Positions 41,197-49,080 of a stretch of 64,000 bases of DNA are shown piece after piece. Under the pieces are notes generated by a model. That model was not told the origin of the DNA. It worked only from the letters and a program-made list of their open reading frames with translations, and ran no database searches. The position numbers were made by a program, and so were the translations under genes. Position 1 is the first letter of the stretch; each line of letters starts with the position of its first letter. The stretch lies in the NCBI GenBank assembly GCA_910578935.1, contig CAJTSM010000003.1:110647-174646 (forward strand), in the 5' to 3' direction. Origin of the DNA: an uncultured Oscillibacter sp. GTDB taxonomy: Bacteria; Bacillota; Clostridia; Oscillospirales; Oscillospiraceae.

Positions 41197-42266
41197 GGCG
41201 TCACCGCCGCCACGGAGCTGAGCACCGACACCAGCAACAGCAGGGCGCAGCTCCCCGTCATGCCCAGCACCAGGCCAAAAGCTCCGCCCAGGCCGTCGAT
41301 GAGTTTGCACAGCTCCGGGGCCCCAACTGCCGCAGCCAAAAAGGCGGAGAGCTTGTACAGCAGATATTGCACCCCCAATTGCAAAAACGGATAAGCACAG
41401 GCCGCCAGAATCGCCAGCATCCCAAATACGCCGATCGTATTTTTCAGCATCCCCGCCCCGGCCAGCACTGTCTCCGCCGCTTCGGCTATAATCCCCCCCA
41501 CCACCGGCACCGCACCGGAGATGGCCGCCTTTGCCACTTTTACTGAGGCTCCGTCTGCCGCCCCAGCAATCACCCGGACAGCAGAGAGGTAGATTGTAAA
41601 CAGCAACAGGGAGGAAGTCAAAAGCCACGTGACCACTTTTTTTAACGCCTCGGCAATAGCCCCTAACCGGTTCTCCGGCAAACAGGCCCCAGCGGCCAAT
41701 GCTCCAATGTACAAATAGACTAGGGGAATCAGCAGGCCGTCGATAAGCTCCATCAATAAATCCGCCAGAAAAACGGTGGTCACCTGCTGAAAGGTAGCGG
41801 TAGTCACCGCGCCGGAGGCCGCCGTGGCCGCCGCCAAGGTAGGCAGCAGGGCTTTGGAAAAGACGTTTAATTCTCCAATCGTCTCTGCTCCCAGGCCGAT
41901 CAGGTCCTCCAAGCTCCCCGCCGTCAGCAGGGTCACCGCCAGGGCCCCGGCCATGGGAAGAAATGCCGTGCCCTTTCCTGCTCCCTGGGCAAAGCCATCC
42001 ACCGCGCCGCAGGCTACCGCTACCAGCAGAATGGACGCCGCTCCCCGAAGACGCTGGCGCAAAATGGATCTCATCTCTCCAGAAATGCGCGCCGCAATCT
42101 TCGCCAGCCCCTGGGAAAAGCCGCCGGGGCCGGAGAAATCCTCTATTTCAAGAATATTCTCCGCCGCTTCCGGCAGAGCGCCCGTTAGATCCTCCGGCAG
42201 CTCCGCTGCCTGTGCGTCAATCGTCAGGGCCAGAAGAAAGAAAATCAAACAAATCCATTTCTTCAT
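41193..42266 (-). CDS. spoIIIAE: Stage III sporulation protein AE
   Basis: The largest membrane component of the complex: 357 residues with a cleavable-looking signal peptide (MKKWICLIFFLLALTIDAQA) and about eight hydrophobic helices. It is related to membrane exporters. The start at 42266 overlaps the spoIIIAD stop by one base. In-frame sequence further upstream lies in the spoIIIAD gene and is not part of this protein. Confidence 0.93.
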   Translation of the reverse strand: MKKWICLIFFLLALTIDAQAAELPEDLTGALPEAAENILEIEDFSGPGGFSQGLAKIAARISGEMRSILRQRLRGAASILLVAVACGAVDGFAQGAGKGTAFLPMAGALAVTLLTAGSLEDLIGLGAETIGELNVFSKALLPTLAAATAASGAVTTATFQQVTTVFLADLLMELIDGLLIPLVYLYIGALAAGACLPENRLGAIAEALKKVVTWLLTSSLLLFTIYLSAVRVIAGAADGASVKVAKAAISGAVPVVGGIIAEAAETVLAGAGMLKNTIGVFGMLAILAACAYPFLQLGVQYLLYKLSAFLAAAVGAPELCKLIDGLGGAFGLVLGMTGSCALLLLVSVLSSVAAVTP

Positions 42267-42652
42267 CACATCAGCTCCAACAGCAGCGCCAGCACCGCCC
42301 TCAGCAGGGGGAGCGCGGCAATCAGGGCACAAACCGCCCCCGCCGTCTCCACCACGGAAGCCAGGGCCGACTCCCCCGCGTCCCGGCAGAGGTTTCCGCC
42401 AACTTTCACCACCAGGGCAATGCCTACCGTTTTGTACAGGGGGATGAATAGTTCTCGGGATAAGCCGCTCTCCTCTACCAGCTCCCCCAGAAAACCCATC
42501 AGAAGTTCCAGGCTTCCCGCCAGGGAAAGGAGCACTGCGGCCGCTGCCCCCAGGGTTAGCAGCAGTGCCGCCTCCGGGCTTCCCCGCCGCACCACCAGCG
42601 CCAACAGCGCTGCAACCACACACAGCGCCGCCGCCTGGACCGACAGTTCCAC
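42266..42652 (-). CDS. spoIIIAD: Stage III sporulation protein AD
   Basis: A 128-residue membrane protein with about four helices (AAALCVVAALLALVV, LTLGAAAAVLLSLAG, and others) and the family core SRELFIPLYKTVGIALVVKVGGNLCRDAGESALAS. Two bases after spoIIIAC. Confidence 0.93.
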   Translation of the reverse strand: MELSVQAAALCVVAALLALVVRRGSPEAALLLTLGAAAAVLLSLAGSLELLMGFLGELVEESGLSRELFIPLYKTVGIALVVKVGGNLCRDAGESALASVVETAGAVCALIAALPLLRAVLALLLELM

Positions 42653-42654
42653 AG

Positions 42655-42849
42655 CTAAAAATTGAACAGGGTCTTGATGAGGTTAAAGAGATCGCTGATC
42701 TCCTGGACCATCATCATCAAGACCACTACCAGCCCTGCCAGGGTCGTCATCATGGCCTGCTCCTCCCGGCCGGAGCGGACTAAAAGCTGGTTCAGCACCG
42801 CCACCAGGATGCCGATGGCGGCAATTTTGAAAATCAAATCCACATCCAT
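42655..42849 (-). CDS. spoIIIAC: Stage III sporulation protein AC
   Basis: A 64-residue protein with two membrane helices (IFKIAAIGILVAVLNQLL and LAGLVVVLMMMVQEIS) and the family pattern RSGREEQAMMTTLAG between them. Small, but complete and in the expected place. Confidence 0.93.
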   Translation of the reverse strand: MDVDLIFKIAAIGILVAVLNQLLVRSGREEQAMMTTLAGLVVVLMMMVQEISDLFNLIKTLFNF

Positions 42850-42861
42850 GTGTCCGTTCCC

Positions 42862-43356
42862 CTAAATCAATAAAATCACCAGCAGCGCCGCAGCAGAAAA
42901 CCACAGTGCGGCGGCCCGCTTCTCCTCTTCAGGACGCTTCCGTTCCGCCTCCCCCGCGCTGTTTGCCAGTGTATAACTGACATGGGATATTGCTTTACAG
43001 ATATTCTCCTCATCGCCTTGCAGGTCCTGGACCAAGGCAGAAACGGCGGACTTGTCCTTTTCACACAGGGGGAGGGCCTTCACATGCTCCCGCCAGACCC
43101 AGGGTAGGTCCTCCCCTTCGGCGGCTCTGGAAGCGGCTTGAAAAAAGACGGCGGCAGGTTCTCCGCAGTCCTCCGCCAGAGCCTTCAGCAGCGTGGGCAA
43201 AGGCGTCCGGGCCATACGGATCTCCTCTCCCATCCGTCGAAAAGCCCGTTGGAAATCTGACAGCGTGTCCCGTTCCCAGCGGCGCTCCGCCCGTTGGGTA
43301 TACCAGGCCAACACACCACCGGAGACAACGCAGAGGCTTCCCAGCAGTTTCAGCAT
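42862..43356 (-). CDS. spoIIIAB: Stage III sporulation protein AB
   Basis: The 164-residue protein has membrane helices at both ends (LLGSLCVVSGGVLAWY and ALWFSAAALLVILLI) around a helical cytoplasmic domain resembling GspF-type assembly proteins. It overlaps spoIIIAA by seven bases and is thought to work with that ATPase. Confidence 0.92.
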   Translation of the reverse strand: MLKLLGSLCVVSGGVLAWYTQRAERRWERDTLSDFQRAFRRMGEEIRMARTPLPTLLKALAEDCGEPAAVFFQAASRAAEGEDLPWVWREHVKALPLCEKDKSAVSALVQDLQGDEENICKAISHVSYTLANSAGEAERKRPEEEKRAAALWFSAAALLVILLI

Positions 43357-44264
43357 GGCAGTTCCTCCATCTCATAGGCCCGTCCCCTTTCATCCAGCAA
43401 AATACGGACTGCCAACCGAAAGACCTGGTTTTCCAACATCTGCCGGTAGAGGGGCTTTCGCAAAAGCTCCGGTACGCCGCCGGCATGGATGGTGGCCAGC
43501 AGTCCTATACCACAGCCAGCCGCCATACTCATGGCCGTCAAATCCTCTCGGAGAGTGATTTCGTCTACGGCGATAATCTGGGGGTTCATGGCCCGGAGAA
43601 CAATCGGAATACCCAGGGCCTTGGGACAGGCGTCCAGCACATCGGTCCTGGGGCCCACGTCCATCTGAGGCGCCCCGCGATAAACCACCGCCACCTCTCC
43701 CCGTTCGTCGATCAGGGAAATCCGCTGGGGCGGGCAGTCCGGCCCGCCCTCGGAGAGACAGCGGACCAGATCCCGGAGTAGAGTCGTCTTTCCGCCCCCC
43801 GGAGGAGAAAGAATCAGCGTATTGACAAAAATTCCGTTCTGAAACAGCCTGGGAGCAATATCGCTTGCTATGCCCTTCCGTTCCCGGGCAATACGGATCA
43901 CTGCTGAAGAGAGGTTTTTCAGGTTCGTGTTTACCCCGTCCTTCATCACCGCCGTGCCGCAGAGCCCTACCCGAAAGCCTCCCCGAACGGACAGGAAACC
44001 CTCCCGAATCGTTTCTGCCGCCGCATAGCGGGAAAACTCCGTAGCAATATCGCACAGGGTTTCCAGTTCCTCCGGCTCCACCTCTGTCTCCAATGACAGC
44101 TCCCCTGTGGATAAAAGTACGCTCAAGGGCTGTCCTGCCCGGAGGCGCAGCTCCTCCGCCGCAGCCTTCTCCTCCTCTGAGAGGGCCAGCGCCGCCTTGC
44201 GAAGGCGGCTGGGCAGAATGGCGGCGGCCTGTTCATAGCGGACAATCAGCTCGTTTTTTTGCAA
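43350..44264 (-). CDS. spoIIIAA: Stage III sporulation protein AA, secretion-type ATPase
   Basis: Presumed motor of the SpoIIIA apparatus. The 304 residues contain Walker A LSPPGGGKTTLLRDLVR near residue 155, RISLIDERGEV (Walker B region) and VDEITLREDL, typical of this AAA-like/type IV pilus-related ATPase. The start is a TTG (44264) with AAAGGGGG eight bases upstream. A sigma-E-like promoter lies 30-58 bases before it. Confidence 0.95.
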   Translation of the reverse strand: MQKNELIVRYEQAAAILPSRLRKAALALSEEEKAAAEELRLRAGQPLSVLLSTGELSLETEVEPEELETLCDIATEFSRYAAAETIREGFLSVRGGFRVGLCGTAVMKDGVNTNLKNLSSAVIRIARERKGIASDIAPRLFQNGIFVNTLILSPPGGGKTTLLRDLVRCLSEGGPDCPPQRISLIDERGEVAVVYRGAPQMDVGPRTDVLDACPKALGIPIVLRAMNPQIIAVDEITLREDLTAMSMAAGCGIGLLATIHAGGVPELLRKPLYRQMLENQVFRLAVRILLDERGRAYEMEELPC

Positions 44265-44293
44265 GGGAGATTCCCCCTTTCTTTGGTTACTTC

Positions 44294-44322
44294 ACTCTAT
44301 GAGAGCCCGTCCTTGTCTATTC
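44294..44322 (-). promoter_or_regulatory. Sigma-E-like promoter of the spoIIIA operon
   Basis: Minus strand GAATAGA, 14-base spacer, CATAGAGT, with about 30 bases to the spoIIIAA TTG. The -10 is identical to those of spoIVA and sipL. In B. subtilis spoIIIA is also sigma-E dependent. Confidence 0.75.
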
Positions 44323-44357
44323 CGTGTTTGTCCAAAAAATTTTTACGGAAAGTGTGC

Positions 44358-44386
44358 TTGACATTTTGATCCATATGTTGTATTTT
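44358..44386 (+). promoter_or_regulatory. Sigma-A promoter of the XRE/membrane-protein pair
   Basis: TTGACA (perfect), 17-base spacer, TATTTT. The palindrome at 44387 begins directly after the -10 box. Confidence 0.8.
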
Positions 44387-44414
44387 GATAATGGAAAGCA
44401 AACTTTCCATTATC
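44387..44414 (+). promoter_or_regulatory. Perfect 12-base palindrome, candidate XRE operator
   Basis: GATAATGGAAAG CAAA CTTTCCATTATC: arms of 12 bases, no mismatch, 4-base centre. It covers the expected transcription start, 18 bases before the XRE start codon, the position for autorepression. In the RNA it could also form a stem close to the ribosome binding site. Confidence 0.75.
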
Positions 44415-44432
44415 CCCAAGAGGAGGTTTTGC

Positions 44433-44636
44433 ATGAAAAACCGGCTGGAGGAGCTGCGGAAGGCCCGGGGCCTGCGGCAGGAGGAGCTGGCGGAGGAGCT
44501 GGCGGTTTCCCGGCAGACCATTGGGTCCCTGGAGAACGGGCGGTACAACCCGTCTATCCTGCTGGCGTTCAAACTGTCCCGGTACTTTGGCGTACCCATT
44601 GAGGAGATTTTCATCTATGAGGAGGAACCGTCATGA
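44433..44636 (+). CDS. XRE-family helix-turn-helix regulator
   Basis: A 67-residue regulator that is almost only the HTH domain (MKNRLEELRKARGLRQEE, then LAVSRQTIGSLENGRYNPS and YFGVPIEEIFIYEEE), of the short type found with membrane-protein partners. The ATG at 44433 follows GAGGAGG. It overlaps the next gene by four bases. The palindrome upstream suggests that it represses its own operon. Confidence 0.9.
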   Translation: MKNRLEELRKARGLRQEELAEELAVSRQTIGSLENGRYNPSILLAFKLSRYFGVPIEEIFIYEEEPS

Positions 44637-45049
44637 AAGGAAAAAAGGCGCTGTACATTGCGTTTATTGTCGTGGGACTGTGTTTTGCCGCAGCATCGCT
44701 GATTTTGGGGGAGACAATTCCCAACAGCGTAGGCGGCACGCTGATGGGTTCCGGCAGCGGCATGGCCGCCATCGGGCTGACGCAGCTTTTAATGCTGCAT
44801 CTGGATACGAAGGACCCGGCGCAGGCCCGGAAAAAGGAGATAGAGGAAACGGACGAGCGGAACGTGGCCATCCGCCGCCGGGCTAAGGCCCTGTCCGGGG
44901 ATGCGTTGCAATGGGCCGTCATTGTGGCGGCGTGGGTGTCTCTGGGGATTGACGCGCCCCTTTGGGTGACCCTGGCGGCAATTGGGACCTTCGTTATGAA
45001 AAGCGCGCTGGAGGTCTATCTGGTGGTACGGTATCAGCGGGAGATGTGA
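44633..45049 (+). CDS. Membrane protein of unknown function paired with XRE regulator
   Basis: A 138-residue protein with about four hydrophobic helices (ALYIAFIVVGLCFAAASLIL; MGSGSGMAAIGLTQLLML; ALQWAVIVAAWVSLGI; LWVTLAAIGTFVMKSALEVYLV) and a conserved-looking charged loop, EIEETDERNVAIRRRAKALS. The loop recalls DUF2178-type proteins that follow XRE genes in Firmicutes. No function is known. Coupled by a four-base overlap to the regulator. Confidence 0.8.
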   Translation: MKGKKALYIAFIVVGLCFAAASLILGETIPNSVGGTLMGSGSGMAAIGLTQLLMLHLDTKDPAQARKKEIEETDERNVAIRRRAKALSGDALQWAVIVAAWVSLGIDAPLWVTLAAIGTFVMKSALEVYLVVRYQREM

Positions 45050-45050
45050 G

Positions 45051-45080
45051 AAAAGCGCCTGTCGGTTGACAGGCGCTTTT
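45051..45080 (+). terminator. Terminator after the XRE/membrane-protein pair
   Basis: AAAAGCGCCTGTC / GACAGGCGCTTTT, a perfect 13-base stem with a 4-base loop ending in a short T run, right after the stop codon. Also suits the converging anti-sigma gene. Confidence 0.9.
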
Positions 45081-45088
45081 CATCCGAT

Positions 45089-46150
45089 TCACTTTTTCGT
45101 TTGCTTCAACGGAATCACCACGTCGCCGAACTGGATGGACTCCACCTTGGAGAGGTCCACGGGAAGGCTCCAGGAGCCTTTTACCTGCGGGTCGCTGCCG
45201 TCGTGCCCGGAGTCAAGACCCTCAATGGTCATACCGTCTTTCAGACTCAGAACCGGCAATTTCCGGTCATAATCGCAGTTTTCATGGAACCCCACCAGCT
45301 CATCGGGCAGGAGATAGCTGTAGCCAATAGAGGTCACTCGGATGTCCCGAATGTCAATGGTCAGCTCGCTGGAAGCCATTTCGCTGTCTCCCTCTCCCCA
45401 CTCATATTTCGTGCAGGGCACCCGGGCGCTTTTCGCGGTCAGGACTGGCTGGTCCTTCAAAGGCTCCAGCGTAAAGGGCAGAATCCATTTTCCAGGCAGG
45501 TCCCAATCTACCGGTACGCCCAGCGGCTTTTCCTTTCCAAGGTCAATCCCCTCCAGCCGGAGCTCCAATTCACCGCCATCCAGGAAATTAACGCCCTTGG
45601 GCGCGTCATAAAACAGTAACAAGACATGCGTCCCGTCCTCTGTAACGCCCGCTTTCTTCCAAGTGTGAGAGCCGAAAAAATAACCGCCGCTGCTCTCCAT
45701 GCTTTCCATGGGGCTTCCTGTCATATTGCAGTGTCCAAATTTCCAACCTTCTGCCAGCGCTTCCCCTTTGACCTTGAGCATCAGACAGATATTGCCTTCG
45801 CCGGGGGTGACGGAATCCAGAGTGACGCTGACACCGTTCAAGATCGCCGTGGCCCCCACGGGTTGGACCAGACTCTCAATGACCGCCGCCTGCTCCTTGG
45901 GCATCTCCTCCGGTCCTCCGGCCTCGGTCCACTGCTGGCTGAACCACTCCTGCAAGGTCTGGGGCACGCCGATGGCCGCAGCCAGGGCCGTCCCGGCCAG
46001 AATCACCGCCAGCGCCGCCGCGATGATAAAGGATACGGATACTTTTTTGACTACCTGGGTCCTCTCCTGCTTTGTCATGTTCATGACCTCCCTGTTCAGT
46101 CTCTCGGAGGCGCGAACCTCGTCAAACATTTCCCGATACGATGCTTTCAA
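45089..46150 (-). CDS. DUF4179-like membrane protein, probable anti-sigma factor
   Basis: The 353 residues have a short cytosolic N-terminus (about 1-35), one membrane helix (VSFIIAAALAVILAGTALAAAIG) and a large extracytoplasmic beta-rich domain. It follows an ECF sigma gene by three bases with an SD (GAGGAGGTG) inside that gene's end, and starts with TTG. This layout is usual for DUF4179-type anti-sigma proteins. Its ligand is unknown. The second pair at 50899-52367 has the same design. Confidence 0.75.
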   Translation of the reverse strand: MKASYREMFDEVRASERLNREVMNMTKQERTQVVKKVSVSFIIAAALAVILAGTALAAAIGVPQTLQEWFSQQWTEAGGPEEMPKEQAAVIESLVQPVGATAILNGVSVTLDSVTPGEGNICLMLKVKGEALAEGWKFGHCNMTGSPMESMESSGGYFFGSHTWKKAGVTEDGTHVLLLFYDAPKGVNFLDGGELELRLEGIDLGKEKPLGVPVDWDLPGKWILPFTLEPLKDQPVLTAKSARVPCTKYEWGEGDSEMASSELTIDIRDIRVTSIGYSYLLPDELVGFHENCDYDRKLPVLSLKDGMTIEGLDSGHDGSDPQVKGSWSLPVDLSKVESIQFGDVVIPLKQTKK

Positions 46151-46153
46151 GGC

Positions 46154-46624
46154 TCACACCTCCTCTAATTGAATTTTCAGCTTGGCCCGGGCTCGGGCCA
46201 GCCGGGTCTGGACGGTGGACGGATTCAGGCCCAGCAGCTCCCCCACCTCGTCCACCTTGTAGCCCTCGTAATAGTAGAGATACAGCGGCACGCGGTACTT
46301 GGCGGGCAGGTCCATGACCTCCTGGTAGAGCGTCTGCCGGGCCGGGTCCGAAAACACCGGCTCCGGGCACTCGGACAAGGGCACCGTGCGCTTGCGCCAA
46401 GGGTGTTGGCTCATCCGCTTGCACTCGTTCAGGGCCACCCGGACCAGCCAATGGCGCAGATGGTCCTCCCCCTGAAACTCTGTGTCCGTCCGCCAGAGGC
46501 GGAGCATGGCATTTTGGGCCGCGTCCTCCGCGTCGGCGGGATTCCGGAACCAGTTCAGGGCGATTCGGTAAACCATGTCCAGATACCGCTGAGCGGCGTT
46601 CGTAAATTGTTGTTCTGTCAGCAT
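46154..46624 (-). CDS. ECF-type RNA polymerase sigma factor
   Basis: A 156-residue sigma factor with region 2 (YRIALNWFRNPADAEDAAQNAMLRLW) and region 4 (LPAKYRVPLYLYYYEGYKVD, then LGLNPSTVQTRLARARAKL). The ATG at 46624 follows AAGGAG. It is probably held inactive by the membrane protein encoded next. Two inverted repeats precede the gene (46637-46653 and 46706-46733). Regulon unknown. Confidence 0.92.
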   Translation of the reverse strand: MLTEQQFTNAAQRYLDMVYRIALNWFRNPADAEDAAQNAMLRLWRTDTEFQGEDHLRHWLVRVALNECKRMSQHPWRKRTVPLSECPEPVFSDPARQTLYQEVMDLPAKYRVPLYLYYYEGYKVDEVGELLGLNPSTVQTRLARARAKLKIQLEEV

Positions 46625-46705
46625 GTGCAGCACTCCTTGAAAGGACCTTTCAACAGCAATACCCGGCGGAGTTGAACAATATCCCACGAGCTGGAAAAAA
46701 TATTT

Positions 46706-46733
46706 ATTGCACAAAACTTATCTTTTGTGCAAT
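46706..46733. repeat. Perfect inverted repeat upstream of the sigma gene
   Basis: ATTGCACAAAA CTTATC TTTTGTGCAAT: 11-base arms with a 6-base centre, without a following T run. It lies between the tyrS terminator and the sigma gene and could be an operator near the sigma promoter. A smaller palindrome, TTGAAAGG A CCTTTCAA (46637-46653), overlaps the ribosome binding site. Confidence 0.6.
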
Positions 46734-46747
46734 CATGGGGAAACATG

Positions 46748-46776
46748 AAAAAAAGAGGGCTTAAGCCCTCTTTTTT
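46748..46776 (-). terminator. Terminator after tyrS
   Basis: AAAAAAGAGGGCTT / AAGCCCTCTTTTTT, a self-complementary 28-base stretch ending three bases from the tyrS stop codon. Flanking A and T runs make it bidirectional. Confidence 0.9.
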
Positions 46777-46778
46777 CG

Positions 46779-48005
46779 TCACCGGATATAAGCCCGGTGA
46801 AAGACCTTTTTACCCTTTTTAATGATGACGCCTTCCCCCTGGAAATCCGCCTGGTCGAAGGCGGCGGAGATGTCCGTGATCTTCCGGTCATTCACCATCA
46901 TGCCCCCCTGTTGAATCAGCCGCCGGGCCTCCCCGTTGGAGGGGCACAGGCCGCAGGCCACCAACAGGGCGATAGCCCCGATTTTTCCATCTTCGAATTT
47001 AGCGGCGGAGAGCTCCGTGGAGGGCATATGCTCCGTGGAGCCGCTTCCCGCGAAAAGGCCCCGGGCGGTTTCCTGGGCCTTCTCCGCCTCCTCCTGGCCG
47101 TGGACCAGCTTGGTCAGCTCGTAGGCCAGGATCTCCTTGGCCCGGTTGAGCTGGCTCCCCTCCCACTTATCCATGGCGTCAATCTCCTCCAGGGGCAGGA
47201 AGGTCAGCATACGGATGCACTTCAAAACATCCGCGTCCCCCACGTTCCGCCAGTACTGGTAGAACTCAAAAGGTGTGGTCTTATTGGGGTCCAGCCAAAC
47301 CGCACCTTTGGCGGTCTTCCCCATCTTCTTGCCCTCGGAGTTCATCAGCAGGGTAATGGTCATGGCATAGGCGTCCTTGCCCAGCTTCCGGCGGATCAGC
47401 TCCGTGCCGCCCAGCATATTGCTCCACTGATCGTCCCCGCCGAACTGCATATTGCACCCAAGGGTCTGGAACATGTGGTAAAAGTCATAGGACTGCATGA
47501 TCATATAGTTGAACTCCAGGAAACTTAAGCCCTTCTCCATCCGCTGTTTGTAGCACTCGGCCCGCAGCATGTTGTTCACGGAGAAACAGGCCCCGACTTC
47601 CCGCAGGAGCTCAATATAGTTCAGCTTCATCAACCACTCGGCGTTGTTGACCATGATGGCCTTGTCCGGGCCGAACTCGATAAACCGCTCCATCTGCTTT
47701 TTGAAGCAGTCGCAGTTATGCTGGATCGTTTCCGTAGTCATCATCTGACGCATGTCCGTCCGTCCGGAGGGGTCCCCCACCATGCCGGTGCCGCCGCCGA
47801 TGAGGGCGATGGGCCGGTTACCCGCCATCTGGAGACGCTTCATCAGGCATAAAGCCATGAAGTGGCCCACGTGGAGGCTGTCCGCCGTGGGGTCGAAGCC
47901 AATGTAGAACACAGCCTTTCCGTTGTTCACCAGCTGTCGAATCTCCTCCTCGTCGGTGACCTGGGCGATGAGGCCCCGGGCCTTGAGTTCCTCGTAAATC
48001 TGCAT
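46779..48005 (-). CDS. tyrS: Tyrosyl-tRNA synthetase
   Basis: It charges tRNA-Tyr. The 408 residues have the class I HIGH-type motif SLHVGH near residue 45, the KMGKT version of KMSKS, and a C-terminal S4 RNA-binding domain (about 345-405). The ATG at 48005 follows AAAGGAGAAGG; the long in-frame region upstream is the T-box leader, not protein. Expression is controlled by the T-box between promoter and gene. Confidence 0.97.
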   Translation of the reverse strand: MQIYEELKARGLIAQVTDEEEIRQLVNNGKAVFYIGFDPTADSLHVGHFMALCLMKRLQMAGNRPIALIGGGTGMVGDPSGRTDMRQMMTTETIQHNCDCFKKQMERFIEFGPDKAIMVNNAEWLMKLNYIELLREVGACFSVNNMLRAECYKQRMEKGLSFLEFNYMIMQSYDFYHMFQTLGCNMQFGGDDQWSNMLGGTELIRRKLGKDAYAMTITLLMNSEGKKMGKTAKGAVWLDPNKTTPFEFYQYWRNVGDADVLKCIRMLTFLPLEEIDAMDKWEGSQLNRAKEILAYELTKLVHGQEEAEKAQETARGLFAGSGSTEHMPSTELSAAKFEDGKIGAIALLVACGLCPSNGEARRLIQQGGMMVNDRKITDISAAFDQADFQGEGVIIKKGKKVFHRAYIR

Positions 48006-48042
48006 ATTACCTTCTCCTTTAGTTGTGATTCCCCGGAGGGAA

Positions 48043-48310
48043 CGAAAAAACGCCCCGTCCCGATGGGGACAGAGGGCGAAACATTTCGCGGTACCACCTC
48101 TGGTTCGCCGCTTTCTCGCGAAAACGGCCTCATGGAGTGCCGACACACCCCCGCGCGATAACGGGCGCACCCGGCGCGCGCCTACTGGGACAACTCCGTT
48201 CGGGCGCCAGCTCCAAGGCGTATTCGCCGTCCGCCTCCCTCCCCCTTCCACCAAACCGGGGGCTCTCTTTGCGGAACACATGACGGGTACTGGTCCTTTT
48301 CATCGCTGTA
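48043..48310 (-). promoter_or_regulatory. T-box leader (tyrosine) upstream of tyrS
   Basis: On the minus strand the T-box consensus TGGTACCGCG lies at 48096-48087. It is followed by a terminator hairpin (CGCCC...GTCCC / GGGAC...GGGCG, 48078-48051) and TTTTTT. Upstream, stem I has the AGAGAG and GGTGGAAG elements and a specifier region GAATAC, giving the tyrosine codon TAC at 48222-48220. Uncharged tRNA-Tyr would bind, form the antiterminator and allow transcription of tyrS. Confidence 0.93.
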
Positions 48311-48316
48311 AGGCGT

Positions 48317-48345
48317 ATTGTAACAGAACCGGGGAGGATTGTCAA
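48317..48345 (-). promoter_or_regulatory. Sigma-A promoter of the T-box/tyrS unit
   Basis: Minus strand TTGACA, 17-base spacer, TACAAT. Transcription should start near 48310 and produce an approximately 305-base leader. Confidence 0.88.
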
Positions 48346-48415
48346 TACAAACCGGTTGCGGTCCTTTTTAAAACACCCATTCGGCCAACTCCCCTGACAA
48401 TACCGGCCGCCCGCA

Positions 48416-48444
48416 TTGAAATATACGGCCCTCTGTGATAAAAT
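48416..48444 (+). promoter_or_regulatory. Sigma-A promoter of the histidine phosphatase gene
   Basis: TTGAAA, 17-base spacer, TAAAAT. It excludes the in-frame start at 48435, which lies inside it. Confidence 0.75.
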
Positions 48445-48473
48445 ACAGAGTAGACAAGAACAGGGAGGGGCAG

Positions 48474-48989
48474 ATGTTTTATTTAATCAGGCATGGTGAA
48501 ACGGACTATTCAGAACGAAATACCAAGATTTTTCAAGGCTTTGGCGTCCATTTGGCGGGGCTCTCCAAAAGAGGAATCATGCAAATAGAACAAATAGCCA
48601 GGGACCCCAGACTTTCCGGCGCGGATATCATTCTAAGTTCGCCATATACACGAGCTTTACAAACGGCGGCGATCCTATCAAAAGAGCTGGGAGCCTCCAT
48701 CACAATAGAGTCTGACCTGCACGAGTGGCTGGCGAATCAGGACTATGTATATGTAGACGACGAAACCGCCGGACGGGCATATCGGGAATATTGCCGATCT
48801 GGCGGGACGCACTCGTCGAAGACACAAGTATGGGAGGAAACGCCGTCTGTCAGAAAGCGGGTCATTCGCGTATTGGAAAAGTACGTACCCTATAAAAAAG
48901 TGATTGTTGCCTGTCATGGAATGGCGATTCAAGCCGTGATGGGAGCGGGCCATCCAGATTACGGCGAGATCCAGGAGTTTGATCTGTGA
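48474..48989 (+). CDS. Histidine phosphatase family protein
   Basis: The 171 residues start MFYLIRHGETDYSERN, with the phosphorylated histidine of the RHG motif at residue 7, SSPYTRALQTA, and the second catalytic histidine in VIVACHGMA. It belongs to the phosphoglycerate-mutase-like branch; the substrate may be a sugar phosphate, nucleotide or cobalamin precursor and cannot be fixed here. The start follows GGGAGGGG. Confidence 0.9.
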   Translation: MFYLIRHGETDYSERNTKIFQGFGVHLAGLSKRGIMQIEQIARDPRLSGADIILSSPYTRALQTAAILSKELGASITIESDLHEWLANQDYVYVDDETAGRAYREYCRSGGTHSSKTQVWEETPSVRKRVIRVLEKYVPYKKVIVACHGMAIQAVMGAGHPDYGEIQEFDL

Positions 48990-49080
48990 ACTCCTCTCTC
49001 AATCCGAAAGAGGAGTCCGCCTTTGTAACTCAGGAAAAATCGTGCTGTGTTGCGCGTATGAAGGGAAAGGAGGCCCTGCC

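Noticed and set aside
41193..42623. Longer in-frame version of spoIIIAE starting near 42623
   Set aside because: The extra N-terminal part is Gly/Arg-rich shadow sequence over spoIIIAD; the ATG at 42266 gives a signal peptide and the usual length.
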